The notes under the pieces are model-generated. The model was not told the origin of the DNA, did no database searches, and was given only the letters and a program-made list of their open reading frames with translations. The position numbers and the translations under genes were made by a program. A DNA stretch of 64,000 bases from Photorhabdus laumondii subsp. laumondii. GTDB taxonomy: Bacteria > Pseudomonadota > Gammaproteobacteria > Enterobacterales > Enterobacteriaceae. This document shows, piece after piece, positions 30,663-40,626 of this stretch. Location: contig NZ_CP024901.1 in assembly GCF_003343245.1 (NCBI RefSeq), forward strand, positions 62,001 through 126,000. The letters run 5' to 3'. Numbering within the stretch: position 1 is the first letter of the stretch; each line of letters opens with the position of its first letter.

Positions 30663-32795
30663 ATGAGCGTAACAGTCGTTATATTGGCTATCTTGATAAT
30701 TAGCTTGATTGTCATGGCTTCCTTTCTGATCTTCAAATGGAAGCTACATGATAATGACCGCTATCTGCCTTCTGTTGCTGCACCGACCTATCGTAAACTT
30801 AATGCTGATGAATACCAGGCTATTGAATGTTATTTGAATCGAGTGTTGCCGCCAGTTGTAACAAACCGTATTAATAAAACAAGTTGGCCAATTCTGATGG
30901 GTAAAAATGATATGGTTTATACTATCTGTCATTCCATTACCCGGTTTTCTGTTGCCTCAGATGAACGACATAGCTGGCGTTATTATATTGATATGGCAGA
31001 AATTCATTTGCCGTTTTTCCTTGAGCCTTTTATTAAACAGCAGAATATTATTGATGTTATTCACACCGCGACAATACCACTGGTTATTTCGATTAATGGT
31101 CACTTTCTGAAAGATTTTCAACAGGATTTTCCTTCTGCTCCGGTAATCGCAGATATATCGCATCAGCAGGCATCGATCCAAAAAAATGGTGAAACCAGCG
31201 TAAAGTTACAAAATATTCGTAAAGAGACCTTGGAAGAATACCGGTTGAATCACTCATCGGGTATTTGGGAAGGGGGATTTTTGTGTTTCGGATTTTTCAT
31301 TTGGTTTTTTGCGTTACTTTCACCGGCACTGCTTTTGCCGTGGCTGATGTTGATTGCAGGTAGTTTAGTCGTTGTCAGTTTTTGGCCATTACTTTGCCCA
31401 CTTTCAATATGCAGGCGCCAGGATATTCACTGTTTTACCGGTATACCCAAACGATGGGGATTATTTGGCGAATTTGAACAAGGGCAAATGAGTAATATTT
31501 CTCTTGGTGGGATTGATTTAATCTATCCTCCTCATTGGGAACCCTATGTTGCTTACTATTTTGATCAGAAAACCAGTATTGATATTTACACTAACGGTCA
31601 GGTAGTCAGGCAAGGGCATTATCTCTCTTTGCATGATGAAGAGAAAAATTACCCTTATCGCCGTTATGGAAAAAATCTCATGATGATCGCTAGCTGCTTG
31701 CTTATTATGTTACTACTCTATTTTTATCAGCCGGTTAGTGTACCGATGAAACTCAGTTTTGCTTGGTTGCATGGCAGCAGCACAAAAGTTATTACTGACG
31801 CTAATATGATGGAAGGGATGGAATTGCGAGTTGGGGATATCCTGAAAGCAAAAGGGGTTGGTATGTGTTATATGCCCCCAAACAATATGAACGGTAAAGG
31901 CGACACCTATTTTTCTCCGTTCGATTGCTCGGGGATATATTGGAATAGAGTTAATCCACTGCCAATACCAGAATCAGAAATTATAGAAAATGCCGCTAAA
32001 CTGATTGCAACTGTTAATAAGCAATTACGTTTACAGGAAAATAACGATGTAATAAATCCAGACCTTCCCCAGGAGATTTTCAAATCTGGTATGATCTTAT
32101 TGGATAATTTCTCTGATATTGTATTGAAAACTAAAGAATTATGTGAGAAAGAAGCAGACTGTTTACGATTGAAAAATGCTTTGGTTAACCTGGGTAGTGC
32201 TATTGATTGGCTAACTTTGTTAAAGAATGCAGAAAGTGGCAAACTGGATGGCACTCATGTTTTATTGCGTCCGGCAGGCGCTGAAGCTTTGGGGAAATTG
32301 GTTGATGCGACGACATCATCATTTATCTACCGGGAAATAGATAAAGTCGCAATGCTGCTTAATAGCCCTTCTCCTGGCGGAGTTCTACTTATCAGTGATG
32401 AAGGCAAACAACTGGTTGAGTATATAACGCCGGCCATCATCTCTTATGACCATAGTGTGTTGGAAGACCATAGTGCGTTGGAACAATGGCGTGAGTTACA
32501 GCGGTTATCGGATATGGTATTGCAAACACCCTTTGAGACAACGGGAATTGTCACGGAATTGTCCGTAGATAGTCATGGAACCCGTCGGATTGTGCTGCAT
32601 AGTGAACTAGATGCCATGACACTTGCTCGTTGTATTGGTACCACTATTTTATTCTTGGCTCTTTTTACGACCTTAATCATTAATTTTGTGCTGGTTGTTA
32701 AGAAAAATAGGCAGAACAAACAACGTCTAAACAAAATCAAGCAATATTACGATAACTGCTTTAATACACTTTTTCCGCCTACGCGTTGGCGATAA
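30663..32795 (+). CDS. igaA: IgaA, inner-membrane inhibitor of the Rcs phosphorelay
   Basis: A 710-residue multi-pass protein of the IgaA (YrfF/UmoB) family. It has an N-terminal helix (VVILAILIISLIVMASFLIF), a pair of helices near residues 205-245, one near 340 and one near 660, with a large periplasmic domain from about 360 to 650. IgaA restrains RcsD/RcsF signalling and is essential in many enterobacteria. The periplasmic domain has four cysteines (near CYMPPN, DCSG, LCEKEADC), as expected. It stands between nudE and hslR. Confidence 0.95.
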   Translation: MSVTVVILAILIISLIVMASFLIFKWKLHDNDRYLPSVAAPTYRKLNADEYQAIECYLNRVLPPVVTNRINKTSWPILMGKNDMVYTICHSITRFSVASDERHSWRYYIDMAEIHLPFFLEPFIKQQNIIDVIHTATIPLVISINGHFLKDFQQDFPSAPVIADISHQQASIQKNGETSVKLQNIRKETLEEYRLNHSSGIWEGGFLCFGFFIWFFALLSPALLLPWLMLIAGSLVVVSFWPLLCPLSICRRQDIHCFTGIPKRWGLFGEFEQGQMSNISLGGIDLIYPPHWEPYVAYYFDQKTSIDIYTNGQVVRQGHYLSLHDEEKNYPYRRYGKNLMMIASCLLIMLLLYFYQPVSVPMKLSFAWLHGSSTKVITDANMMEGMELRVGDILKAKGVGMCYMPPNNMNGKGDTYFSPFDCSGIYWNRVNPLPIPESEIIENAAKLIATVNKQLRLQENNDVINPDLPQEIFKSGMILLDNFSDIVLKTKELCEKEADCLRLKNALVNLGSAIDWLTLLKNAESGKLDGTHVLLRPAGAEALGKLVDATTSSFIYREIDKVAMLLNSPSPGGVLLISDEGKQLVEYITPAIISYDHSVLEDHSALEQWRELQRLSDMVLQTPFETTGIVTELSVDSHGTRRIVLHSELDAMTLARCIGTTILFLALFTTLIINFVLVVKKNRQNKQRLNKIKQYYDNCFNTLFPPTRWR

Positions 32796-32862
32796 TCGAC
32801 AATGGTATGTTAGGCTTTGGGTTATTTGCCAAAGCTGATCAAAGCTGATAGTAGGAGGAAAA

Positions 32863-33279
32863 ATGAAGGGTAATTCAGACTCCGATCAAGCTGTCCGTCT
32901 GGATAAGTGGCTGTGGGCGGCTCGTTTTTATAAAACACGGGCTATTGCACGGGAAATGATAGACGGTGGTAAAGTTCACTATAATGGTCAAAGAAGTAAA
33001 CCGAGTAAATTGGTTGAGCTAGGGGCTGAAATTAAACTGCGTCAGGGTAATGATGAACGTATAGTTGAAGTTCTTGTACTAAGCAATCATCGGCGCGGTG
33101 CGCCGGAGGCGCAACAACTTTACCAAGAGACGGAAGCGAGTATGACTAACCGGGAAAAAATGGCAATTGCTCGAAAAATGAATGCATTAACTATGCCTCA
33201 TCCTGATCGCCGGCCGGATAAAAAAGAAAGACGCACGCTGATTAAGTTTAAAAACACCAAATTAAATGGGCAGGAATAA
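32863..33279 (+). CDS. hslR: Ribosome-associated heat shock protein Hsp15
   Basis: A 138-residue S4-domain RNA-binding protein (VRLDKWLWAARFYKTRAIAREMIDGGKVHYNG, residues 11-42) with a basic C-terminal tail. Hsp15 rescues 50S subunits stalled with peptidyl-tRNA. An AGGAGG ribosome site precedes the ATG. It is followed by hslO after 22 bases, the usual pair. Confidence 0.97.
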   Translation: MKGNSDSDQAVRLDKWLWAARFYKTRAIAREMIDGGKVHYNGQRSKPSKLVELGAEIKLRQGNDERIVEVLVLSNHRRGAPEAQQLYQETEASMTNREKMAIARKMNALTMPHPDRRPDKKERRTLIKFKNTKLNGQE

Positions 33280-33301
33280 CCTGCTCGAATGAGAGATTGT
33301 T

Positions 33302-34174
33302 ATGTTTAAACAAGACCAATTACACCGCTTTTTATTTAAGAATTATTCTGTACGTGGTGAGCTGGTTTTAGCCAGTGAAACTTACCAGCATATTTTGGAA
33401 AATCATGATTACCCTCAGCCGGTACAGCAATTATTGGGAGAACTGTTGGTAGCAACCAGCCTATTAACTGCAACCCTGAAATTTGATGGCGATATTACGG
33501 TCCAGATTCAGGGAGATGGCCCGGTCAAATTAGCCGTTATTAATGGTAATCATCAGCAACAAATGCGTGGTGTTGCTCGTATTGATGGATTAGTGGCTGA
33601 AAATAGCAGCTTGAAACAGATGGTGGGTACAGGCTATATGGTTATTACCATTACGCCAACTCATGGTGAGCGTTATCAGGGAGTGGTTGCACTGGAAGGT
33701 GAAACATTGGCGGATTGTCTTGATGATTATTTCAGACAGTCTGAACAGCTACCGACTCGTCTCTTTATTCGTACTGGCATTCAAGATGGCAGAGTTGCTG
33801 CTGGTGGGATGTTGTTACAGATTCTGCCAACAGCGGAACAGGGGAGTGCAGAAGCTTTTGATCATCTGGTGCAACTTACTGCAACCATTAAAGGTGAAGA
33901 GTTATTTTCATTGGAAGTTAAGGAGATCTTGCACCGCCTTTATCATGAGGAGGATGTCATATTATATGAACCGCAAGCGGTTGAATTCCGTTGTACTTGC
34001 TCTCGCCAACGTTGTGCTGACACATTAGTGACACTTTCCGATGAGGATGTTAATCATATTTTGCAGAAAGATGGCAACATTGATATGGCGTGTGAGTATT
34101 GCGGCACGCACTATATTTTTGATGCTGATGATCTTGCTGCGATCAGAATAGAAAAAAAGAACCGGCTCCATTGA
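33302..34174 (+). CDS. hslO: Redox-regulated chaperone Hsp33
   Basis: A 290-residue holdase chaperone switched on by oxidation. The C-terminal zinc-binding switch CxC...CxxC is present: CTCSRQRC near residue 231 and CEYCGTHY near 263. The N-terminal core has [11 protein letters not shown] and [20 protein letters not shown] as in the family. Length matches E. coli (292). Confidence 0.97.
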   Translation: MFKQDQLHRFLFKNYSVRGELVLASETYQHILENHDYPQPVQQLLGELLVATSLLTATLKFDGDITVQIQGDGPVKLAVINGNHQQQMRGVARIDGLVAENSSLKQMVGTGYMVITITPTHGERYQGVVALEGETLADCLDDYFRQSEQLPTRLFIRTGIQDGRVAAGGMLLQILPTAEQGSAEAFDHLVQLTATIKGEELFSLEVKEILHRLYHEEDVILYEPQAVEFRCTCSRQRCADTLVTLSDEDVNHILQKDGNIDMACEYCGTHYIFDADDLAAIRIEKKNRLH

Positions 34175-34182
34175 TATTCTAT

Positions 34183-34205
34183 CTATATCCGTTCCATAGG
34201 GTATA
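34183..34205. repeat. Possible ERIC end remnant
   Basis: The 23 bases begin TATATCCGTT and end CCATAGGGTATA, matching the two outer ends of the local ERIC copies with the centre missing. It lies just after the hslO stop. It may be an ERIC that lost its core, or chance. Confidence 0.4.
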
Positions 34206-34225
34206 AACACACTTTTTCACCTTTT

Positions 34226-34249
34226 AAGGCGCGGATCCGCGCCTTTCTA
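34226..34249 (+). terminator. hslO terminator
   Basis: A perfect palindrome AAGGCGCGGATCCGCGCCTT followed by TCTAT-type T-rich sequence, 52 bases after hslO. It can form a strong hairpin with little loop or a cruciform. Confidence 0.8.
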
Positions 34250-34413
34250 TCAAATCCATCATAATACTCAAAACTGTTTTCGTGCCTTTGGCCCAAGATC
34301 AAACTTAAAAAAATGGTGGGTTTTCAATTTTTTGATAACTATCGCTGTTAATTAATCATAACTATTTATTATTGCTCACAGAAAAAGTGTGACTACCCAC
34401 CAGGAGCAATGAC

Positions 34414-36033
34414 ATGAGTGTTAAAGGCATTACCCCGCAGGAACTCGCGGGTTACGGAATCCATGATGTTAACGAAATTATTTATAATCCAAGCTATGAG
34501 TTGTTATTTTCAGAAGAAACCAAACCTTCACTCGAAGGCTGCGAGAGTGGCACTCTGACCAACCTGGGGGCTGTGGCTGTCGATACGGGGATCTTCACGG
34601 GTCGTTCCCCAAAAGATAAGTACATTGTTCGTGATGATGTCACCCGTGACACCGTATGGTGGGCTGACCAGGGAAAAGGTAAAAATGATAACAAACCATT
34701 ACAGCAGGAGACATGGACATATCTGAAAGGCTTGGTAACTAAGCAGCTTTCAGGCAAACGTTTGTTTGTAGTTGATGCTTTCTGTGGTGCTAATGCAGAT
34801 ACACGACTGAAAGTCCGCTTTATCACAGAAGTTGCGTGGCAGGCCCACTTTGTTAAGAACATGTTTATCCGCCCATCAGATGAAGAGTTGGCTGAGTTCA
34901 AACCAGATTTTATTGTGATGAACGGTGCAAAATGCACCAACCCGCAATGGCAAGAACAAGGTTTGAACTCTGAAAACTTTGTTGCGTTTAACCTGACAGA
35001 GCGTATGCAGCTTATTGGTGGTACCTGGTACGGTGGCGAAATGAAGAAAGGGATGTTCTCTATGATGAACTACCTGTTGCCACTGAAAGGTATTGCCTCG
35101 ATGCACTGTTCTGCCAATGTGGGTGAGAAAGGGGATGTTGCGGTCTTCTTCGGCTTGTCTGGTACAGGTAAAACCACACTTTCTACTGATCCAAAACGTA
35201 AGCTGATTGGTGACGATGAGCACGGTTGGGATGATGACGGTGTATTCAACTTTGAAGGTGGTTGTTACGCGAAAACCATCAATCTGTCCAAAGAGGCGGA
35301 ACCTGATATCTACAATGCGATTAAACGTGATGCGTTGCTGGAAAATGTTACTGTACTGACAGATGGCACGGTTGATTTCCGTGATGGTTCAAAAACTGAA
35401 AACACCCGTGTTTCTTATCCTATCAACCATATTGAAAACATTGTTAAGCCGGTTTCTAAAGCGGGCCATGCAACTAAGGTCATCTTCCTGACTGCGGACG
35501 CATTTGGTGTGTTACCTCCGGTATCTCGTTTGACACCCGAACAGACTCAATATCACTTTCTATCTGGTTTTACGGCAAAATTGGCAGGTACCGAACGCGG
35601 TGTGACTGAACCAACACCTACATTTTCTGCTTGTTTTGGTGCCGCATTCCTGACTTTGCATCCAACCCAATACGCGGAAGTGTTGGTAAAACGTATGCAG
35701 GCCGCAGGTGCTAAGGCTTATCTGGTGAATACTGGCTGGAATGGGACGGGTAAACGAATCTCGATTAAGGATACCCGTGGGATCATTGATGCCATCCTAA
35801 ATGGTGATATTGAAGAAACTGATACCATTACATTACCTATTTTCGATCTGGCGGTTCCGACAGCGTTGCCGGGTGTTGATACCGACATTCTTGATCCACG
35901 TAAGACTTATGCAGATAAATCTCAATGGGAAGAGAAGGCGAAAGATTTGGCTCATCGTTTTGTCGACAACTTTGATAAATATACCGATACCCCGGCGGGG
36001 GAAGCTTTAGTGAAAGCGGGTCCTAAACTGTAA
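34414..36033 (+). CDS. pckA: Phosphoenolpyruvate carboxykinase (ATP)
   Basis: A 539-residue gluconeogenic enzyme turning oxaloacetate and ATP into phosphoenolpyruvate, CO2 and ADP. It has [17 protein letters not shown] near residue 58 (oxaloacetate arginine), [15 protein letters not shown] near 206, the kinase P-loop [14 protein letters not shown] near 248 and the Mg-binding [18 protein letters not shown] near 268. Length is as in E. coli (540). An AGGAG site precedes the start. Confidence 0.98.
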
Positions 36034-36046
36034 TTGTGAATTTTTT

Positions 36047-36070
36047 AGCCTCATCCGTTAGGGTGAGGCT
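36047..36070. terminator. Bidirectional terminator between pckA and pirin gene
   Basis: Stem AGCCTCA / TGAGGCT with a 10-base loop in the 47-base convergent gap; it is preceded by TTTTTT and followed by TATTTG. It can serve both strands. Confidence 0.85.
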
Positions 36071-36080
36071 TATTTGATAT

Positions 36081-36782
36081 TTATGTCGGAGGAAGGTCAA
36101 ACAACAATATTTCACTATCGTTGCTGCTGCTAAGTTGAAGATTGATTTCATCTCGGATAGCCAGACCATCGCTGGTGGTGGCTTTGACACCATTAACCGT
36201 CACTTCGCCACGAATGACTTGTATCCAAATATAACGGCCTTTTTCTGCGACATATTCGGCGGTTTCGTGATCCTTAAGTATCCAACGCCATAAAGTCATA
36301 TCCTGAAATACTTTCAGTGAACCATCCCGTGCATCAGGCGAGAGCACCAGTTGGCGGCTTTGTACATCATCAAAGCGACGTTGTTCATAGCGCGGTGTTA
36401 AACCCGTTTTACTTGGGATGATCCAAATTTGATATAGATGTAATTGGCAATCACTGTTCGGATTGTATTCTGAATGGCGAATGCCAGTACCTGCGCTCAT
36501 AATTTGGAATTCACCAGCAGGTACCCGCTCTTTATTTCCTATACTATCCTGGTGTTCAACGGTACCGGAAAGAACATAGGTCAGTATTTCCATATCTTTA
36601 TGCGGATGGGTACCAAAACCTTGACCTGCTTCGATGAAATCTTCATTAATGACTCTCAATGCTGAGAAATTCATAAAATTAGTATCGTAATAGCTGGCAA
36701 ATGAGAAGGTATGCCAGCTAGTTAACCAGCCATGATCGGCATGGCCGCGATCTGATGCTTTGCGTAAATGGATCATATTCAA
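36081..36782 (-). CDS. yhhW: Pirin family protein (quercetin 2,3-dioxygenase YhhW-like)
   Basis: A 233-residue bicupin. The N-terminal cupin shows the metal ligands in GFGTHPHKDMEILTYVLSGTVEHQDS (His about 57 and 59) and the later His/Glu pair in GTGIRHSEYN (about 101-103). E. coli YhhW, of similar length, has quercetinase activity in vitro; its physiological role is unknown. In E. coli the gene lies near yhhX and ryhB, and here ryhB is directly upstream on the same strand. Confidence 0.93.
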   Translation of the reverse strand: MNMIHLRKASDRGHADHGWLTSWHTFSFASYYDTNFMNFSALRVINEDFIEAGQGFGTHPHKDMEILTYVLSGTVEHQDSIGNKERVPAGEFQIMSAGTGIRHSEYNPNSDCQLHLYQIWIIPSKTGLTPRYEQRRFDDVQSRQLVLSPDARDGSLKVFQDMTLWRWILKDHETAEYVAEKGRYIWIQVIRGEVTVNGVKATTSDGLAIRDEINLQLSSSNDSEILLFDLPPT

Positions 36783-36890
36783 ATCTCCTCAATGGTTTTT
36801 ACAGTCTAATTGAGAAGAGATAGCATTAAAGCTTAAAAACTTGACTTAAAAATTCAAATATTTTGAACAATGGATGATTGGATGAATTAA

Positions 36891-36990
36891 TAAAAAGAAG
36901 CCAGCACTTGGCTGGCTAAAGTAAACACTGGAAGCAATGTGAGCAATGTCGTGCTTTCATCTGTACCCCGAAGGCAGTTCATCTGAAAGC
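36891..36990 (-). ncRNA. ryhB: Small regulatory RNA RyhB
   Basis: On the minus strand the segment holds the RyhB core GACATTGCTCACATTGCTTC followed by CAGTGTTTACTT and a terminator hairpin AGCCAG...CTGGCT with a TTCTTTTTA tail. These match E. coli RyhB in the mRNA-pairing core and terminator. RyhB is made when iron is scarce and, with Hfq, silences mRNAs of iron-using proteins such as sodB and sdh. A perfect Fur box stands at its promoter, and its place next to the pirin gene yhhW agrees with E. coli. The 5' end (about 36990) is estimated from the promoter. Confidence 0.93.
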
Positions 36991-36998
36991 GATACGAA

Positions 36999-37013
36999 TG
37001 ATAATAATTATCA
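36999..37013 (-). promoter_or_regulatory. Fur box at the ryhB promoter
   Basis: TGATAATAATTATCA is a perfect 7-1-7 Fur consensus (TGATAATNATTATCA). It lies immediately upstream of the estimated ryhB 5' end and overlaps the likely -10 region, so Fe-Fur should shut off ryhB. Confidence 0.93.
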
Positions 37014-37466
37014 CTATCGATTGTAAAGCGTTTTTTCTGGTCAAATATAGAATAATGATGAGGTTTCATCTCAACTTATTGATAAATATTGCTATTTTTA
37101 TAAATATCGGTGTGATACCCAAGGGAAAGAAAACCTTTCACCAAGTCGATTTATTGGGTGATTATCTTAGATTATTCAGTAAATTTGACATGATATTAAG
37201 AGCTTTGACAGGGGTTATCGTAAACCCATATCTGGGGTCTATCTGTCGAAATAATTTGATCAGGAGCTAAAATATGCTTAGACAAAATAAGCTAGAGCTG
37301 GAGTTTCATTTACCATAGCCAACTATTTATTTTAAGAAATGTTTTGATGAAATAATCACGCTATAATGAATTTTAATATGCTGCTCAATGCCAAATGTTC
37401 TCTAGAATTCAACTCATTCTGTTTAATAGCCGTTTCCTTTATATATTCTGACTGTATTTTAACGTC
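37014..37466. other. Intergenic region between ryhB and the two-component system
   Basis: About 450 AT-rich bases with no convincing gene. A 14-codon frame with a CAGGAG site (ATG at 37274, MLRQNKLELEFHLP) is noted but cannot be assigned. The promoter of the kinase gene should lie here. Confidence 0.35.
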
Positions 37467-38831
37467 ATGAAAGATATTTTTTCAGGTAATCATATGTGGC
37501 ATTTTTTGGCGTGGATTGTGTTAACAGGTTTGACTATTTGGGGAATGATTAATCATTCACTAAATCAGAATTATCAACAACAAACAGTTTCATTTAATAT
37601 TCTTTATCGAGAGCTGAGTGAAAAGCTGGCACAACATGACGCGATTGTATCGCTAACGGATACTAATATCGAATTGGAGCAGCTACAGGAAAACTTTCCA
37701 CAAATCGTCGGATTACAAGAGATGCCAATGAATGTATTAATATTCCCTATAGTCAGTGAAGAGGAAGAGGGAAGATATTGGCTTAATAGTAAACGTGATA
37801 ATATCCGGTTATTAATAGATCTTAATATCCTGATAAAAGATCTATCATTATTGTCACAATTTCGAATGGTACAACTGGATTGGAATAATCGCCCATTGAT
37901 TACGTATGGACTGGAGAAAGATCACTATTTTTGGCGCTGGGAGAAAAAGTTAACCAATCGTTTTCAGCCTTTTGTGCTTAAAGTGGGTAACGATCAACAA
38001 TGGTCTAAAATTCCGTGGGGTTATATTGCTTGTCTGAGCTTTTTATGGGCAGTGATTATCTGTTTTATCTTTTTAATTCAGAAGAATAAAAGGTTGAGGA
38101 AAATTTCTGATTTACGAGCACATTTCTTTGAATTTACCCGATTAAATACAATGGATGAAGTGGCAACAGGTGTTGTTCATGAATTAAATCAGCCTTTGAC
38201 TGCGATTATGAGTTATAACCAAACCGCATTGCGGTTAATGAAAAAGCAGCAATATGATAAAGTGACGCCAATATTGGATTCATCAATTTTGCAAACTCAA
38301 CGCATCGCAAATTTATTAACGCAATACCGTCAAAAACTGACGACCGGTAATATTATTTTACAACCTGTGAATATTCAAACGATATTAGGTCGAGTTGAGA
38401 TATTGCTCGAAAATGAAATTAAGGTCGGTAAGATCAAGATAATAAAGCATATTTGTGATGAACTACCAATGATATCTGCCGAACCGCTGTGGATTGAACA
38501 AATATTTCATAATTTAATCAGCAATGCCATTCAGGCACAGCAAGAGCAAGGTCGGTCAGAATATCAAAATTGGATCTGTATTGATATCACCTATATCGAT
38601 GACATGATAAAAATCATGATAACAGATGGTGGCCCTGGATTAAGTGATGAAGCTTTAAAGAACGTGTTTATTCCATTCTTCACAACACGCCAGCAAGGTA
38701 TGGGGTTGGGAATGACGTTAACAGAAACATTAATTCATAAACTTGGTGGCGATATTAATGCTGAAAATTGTGAAACAGGAGGAGCGCGTTTTATTATTTG
38801 GTTACCAACTAATAAAGGTAAGGAGAAATAA
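37467..38831 (+). CDS. Membrane sensor histidine kinase
   Basis: A 454-residue kinase. A membrane helix near residues 10-27 and another near 187-206 enclose a periplasmic sensor domain of about 160 residues that I do not recognise. The cytoplasmic part has the H box GVVHELNQPLTAIMSYNQ (phospho-His about 239), N box NLISNAIQAQQ, G1 DGGPGLSDEA, F box FIPFFTT and G2 QGMGLGMTL. The H box type (HELNQPL) is that of the FixL/DctB/TtrS group. Its stop overlaps the regulator start (TAATG). The signal is unknown; the secreted HbpS-like gene downstream hints at haem or redox sensing. Confidence 0.9.
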   Translation: MKDIFSGNHMWHFLAWIVLTGLTIWGMINHSLNQNYQQQTVSFNILYRELSEKLAQHDAIVSLTDTNIELEQLQENFPQIVGLQEMPMNVLIFPIVSEEEEGRYWLNSKRDNIRLLIDLNILIKDLSLLSQFRMVQLDWNNRPLITYGLEKDHYFWRWEKKLTNRFQPFVLKVGNDQQWSKIPWGYIACLSFLWAVIICFIFLIQKNKRLRKISDLRAHFFEFTRLNTMDEVATGVVHELNQPLTAIMSYNQTALRLMKKQQYDKVTPILDSSILQTQRIANLLTQYRQKLTTGNIILQPVNIQTILGRVEILLENEIKVGKIKIIKHICDELPMISAEPLWIEQIFHNLISNAIQAQQEQGRSEYQNWICIDITYIDDMIKIMITDGGPGLSDEALKNVFIPFFTTRQQGMGLGMTLTETLIHKLGGDINAENCETGGARFIIWLPTNKGKEK

Positions 38832-39457
38832 TGGCGACAGTAATTTATCTTATTGATGATGATGAAGCAATCCGTGACTCATTATCTATGTTATTAGAAA
38901 CAATGAATTGGCAGGTAAGTTCATTTCCTGGTGCGCAAGAATTTCTTGATAGAATTGATAGCGAGAATATTGCAGTGCTTCAGGGGTGTATTTTATTGGA
39001 TATTCGTATGCCGGGAAAACCTGGATTGGCATTGCAGGCCGATCTTTTAAAACTTAATAGTACATTACCGGTTATTATCATGACCGGACACGGAAATATT
39101 GATATTTGTCGTCGCGCTTTTAAAAACGGTGCTTTCGAGTTTTTAACCAAACCTATTGATGCAGATTTATTAATTGAAACAGTTTCAAGTGCATTATTAT
39201 TTCATCAGAAAGTATTTAGGCAACGTCAGATATATGAGCAGTTGAAAACGAAATTTAGCCAATTATCTGAACGTGAAAGGGAAGTGATGAAAATTATTTT
39301 GGAAGGTAAAACCAGCAAACAAATTGCTCAACAGTTATCGTTATCACCACGTACTATTGAGGTTCATCGTGCCAATATATTTCATAAATTGGATATACAT
39401 TCTTTACCACAGTTAGTCAAAGAGTATGAATTATTTAAGTCATTATCTTATGACTAA
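38831..39457 (+). CDS. FixJ/TtrR-type response regulator
   Basis: A 208-residue regulator. The receiver domain has the acidic pair IDDDEAIR near residue 8, phospho-acceptor Asp in CILLDIRMPGKPG near 57, the MTGHG motif near 84 and Lys in FLTKPIDADLL near 107. The C-terminal LuxR-type helix-turn-helix is LSEREREVMKIILEGKTSKQIAQQLSLSPRTIEVHRANI (about 143-181). It is coupled to the kinase and should activate genes nearby, most plausibly the secreted protein gene 107 bases downstream. Confidence 0.92.
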   Translation: MATVIYLIDDDEAIRDSLSMLLETMNWQVSSFPGAQEFLDRIDSENIAVLQGCILLDIRMPGKPGLALQADLLKLNSTLPVIIMTGHGNIDICRRAFKNGAFEFLTKPIDADLLIETVSSALLFHQKVFRQRQIYEQLKTKFSQLSEREREVMKIILEGKTSKQIAQQLSLSPRTIEVHRANIFHKLDIHSLPQLVKEYELFKSLSYD

Positions 39458-39564
39458 GTATTTCTACTGAGTCGAATAAGTAATTGGCCGAATAGCTATA
39501 GCCGATAAATCTCATTAAGTTAGAACAGGATAATTCATCAACTTAAACTTAATGAGGTTTACCT

Positions 39565-40059
39565 ATGAAACATTCTCTTTTCTATACTGTTTTGGCAGCA
39601 GGTTTATTCGCTCAATCTGCTTTTGCTTCATCACTAATTACTGAACGTAATATTACTCTTGAGGTAGCAAATAAATTAGCTTCTGAAGCAATTCAATCTT
39701 GTGCGGCTAATAACTACAACGTAACGGTTTCTGTTGTTGATAAAAGTGGGGTTCTGAAAGTGGTTCAGCGTATGGATAAAGCCGGATTGCATACCGTTGA
39801 TGCGAGCAAAATGAAAGCTTATACCGCGTTATCTACTCAGAGAACGTCAGAGGACGTAATGAAAACGGCGCAATCAAATCTTGGTGCTCAATATTTAGGG
39901 GATATTCCAGGCTTCCTATTACTTGGTGGTGGTGTTCCTGTTAAATCTAGTGATAATCAAGTGATTGGTGCAATCGGTATTGGTGGCGCTCCGAGTGGTT
40001 CTTTAGATCAACAGTGTGCTTTTGATGCAATTCAGAAAATTTCATCAGATTTATCTTAA
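39565..40059 (+). CDS. Secreted GlcG/HbpS-like haem-binding family protein
   Basis: A 164-residue protein with a clear signal peptide (MKHSLFYTVLAAGLFAQSAFA, cleavage after AFA at about 21). The mature part is a DUF336/GlcG-HbpS domain: ANKLASEAIQSCAANNYNVTVSVVDKSG, KAYTALSTQRTSEDV and the glycine-rich FLLLGGGVPVK with IGAIGIGGAPSG near the end. Family members bind haem or form octamers; Streptomyces HbpS works as the outside partner of the SenS-SenR two-component system. Here it directly follows a kinase and regulator, a similar grouping. A GAGGTTTACC ribosome site is present. Two mature cysteines (near SCAAN and QQCAF) may form a disulfide. Confidence 0.88.
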   Translation: MKHSLFYTVLAAGLFAQSAFASSLITERNITLEVANKLASEAIQSCAANNYNVTVSVVDKSGVLKVVQRMDKAGLHTVDASKMKAYTALSTQRTSEDVMKTAQSNLGAQYLGDIPGFLLLGGGVPVKSSDNQVIGAIGIGGAPSGSLDQQCAFDAIQKISSDLS

Positions 40060-40266
40060 TCATAACGATTTATAAAATGTACGGGGTAACGATAATGAAT
40101 TAAATATCTATTTCTACTTAGGAATGTAGAGTTTAGGTTTAATATATTCCATTATCATAATTTGCACAGAGGCAATAACTGGAATGAAGTTATTGCCGCT
40201 CATTGATTTTATTTATGGTTAATAGGTCATGTTTAGTTTCAGCTTTATTTTAAAATAGCGACTTTA

Positions 40267-40393
40267 TATACCCAATGGATTTCAAGATGCATCGCGACGG
40301 CAAGGGAGTGAATCCCCGAGAGTATAGCGGACTATGTGACCGGGGTGAGTGAGTGCAGCCAACAAAGAGGAAACTTGAAAGATGGCGGGTATA
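40267..40393. repeat. ERIC element (127 bp)
   Basis: A full 127-bp copy in the same orientation as the one at 7022, from TATACCCAATGG to GGCGGGTATA, lying in the gap between the HbpS-like gene and pulA. The core differs slightly (GAGTATAGCGGACTATG). Confidence 0.93.
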
Positions 40394-40626
40394 TATCTAA
40401 TGCAAGAAACATGCAGGATTAGGAGGAAAGGAATTACTTAATGATTTTGTATCACAAAAAATGCTTTTTTGCAGAAACAATAAAATTTGTGAAAATATAT
40501 AAAAATGACTGTATTTGACATCATTTTAACCTGTATCTGATGGAATAATATAAATAAATTCACACCAGCCTTATGTAATAAAAGATCATTACATTATTAT
40601 TGTGCGCAATATCACGAAAAAGTATC

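Noticed and set aside
36998..37270. A 90-codon frame starting in the Fur box
   Set aside because: Its start lies inside the Fur operator and the ryhB promoter, it has no ribosome site and no recognisable sequence.
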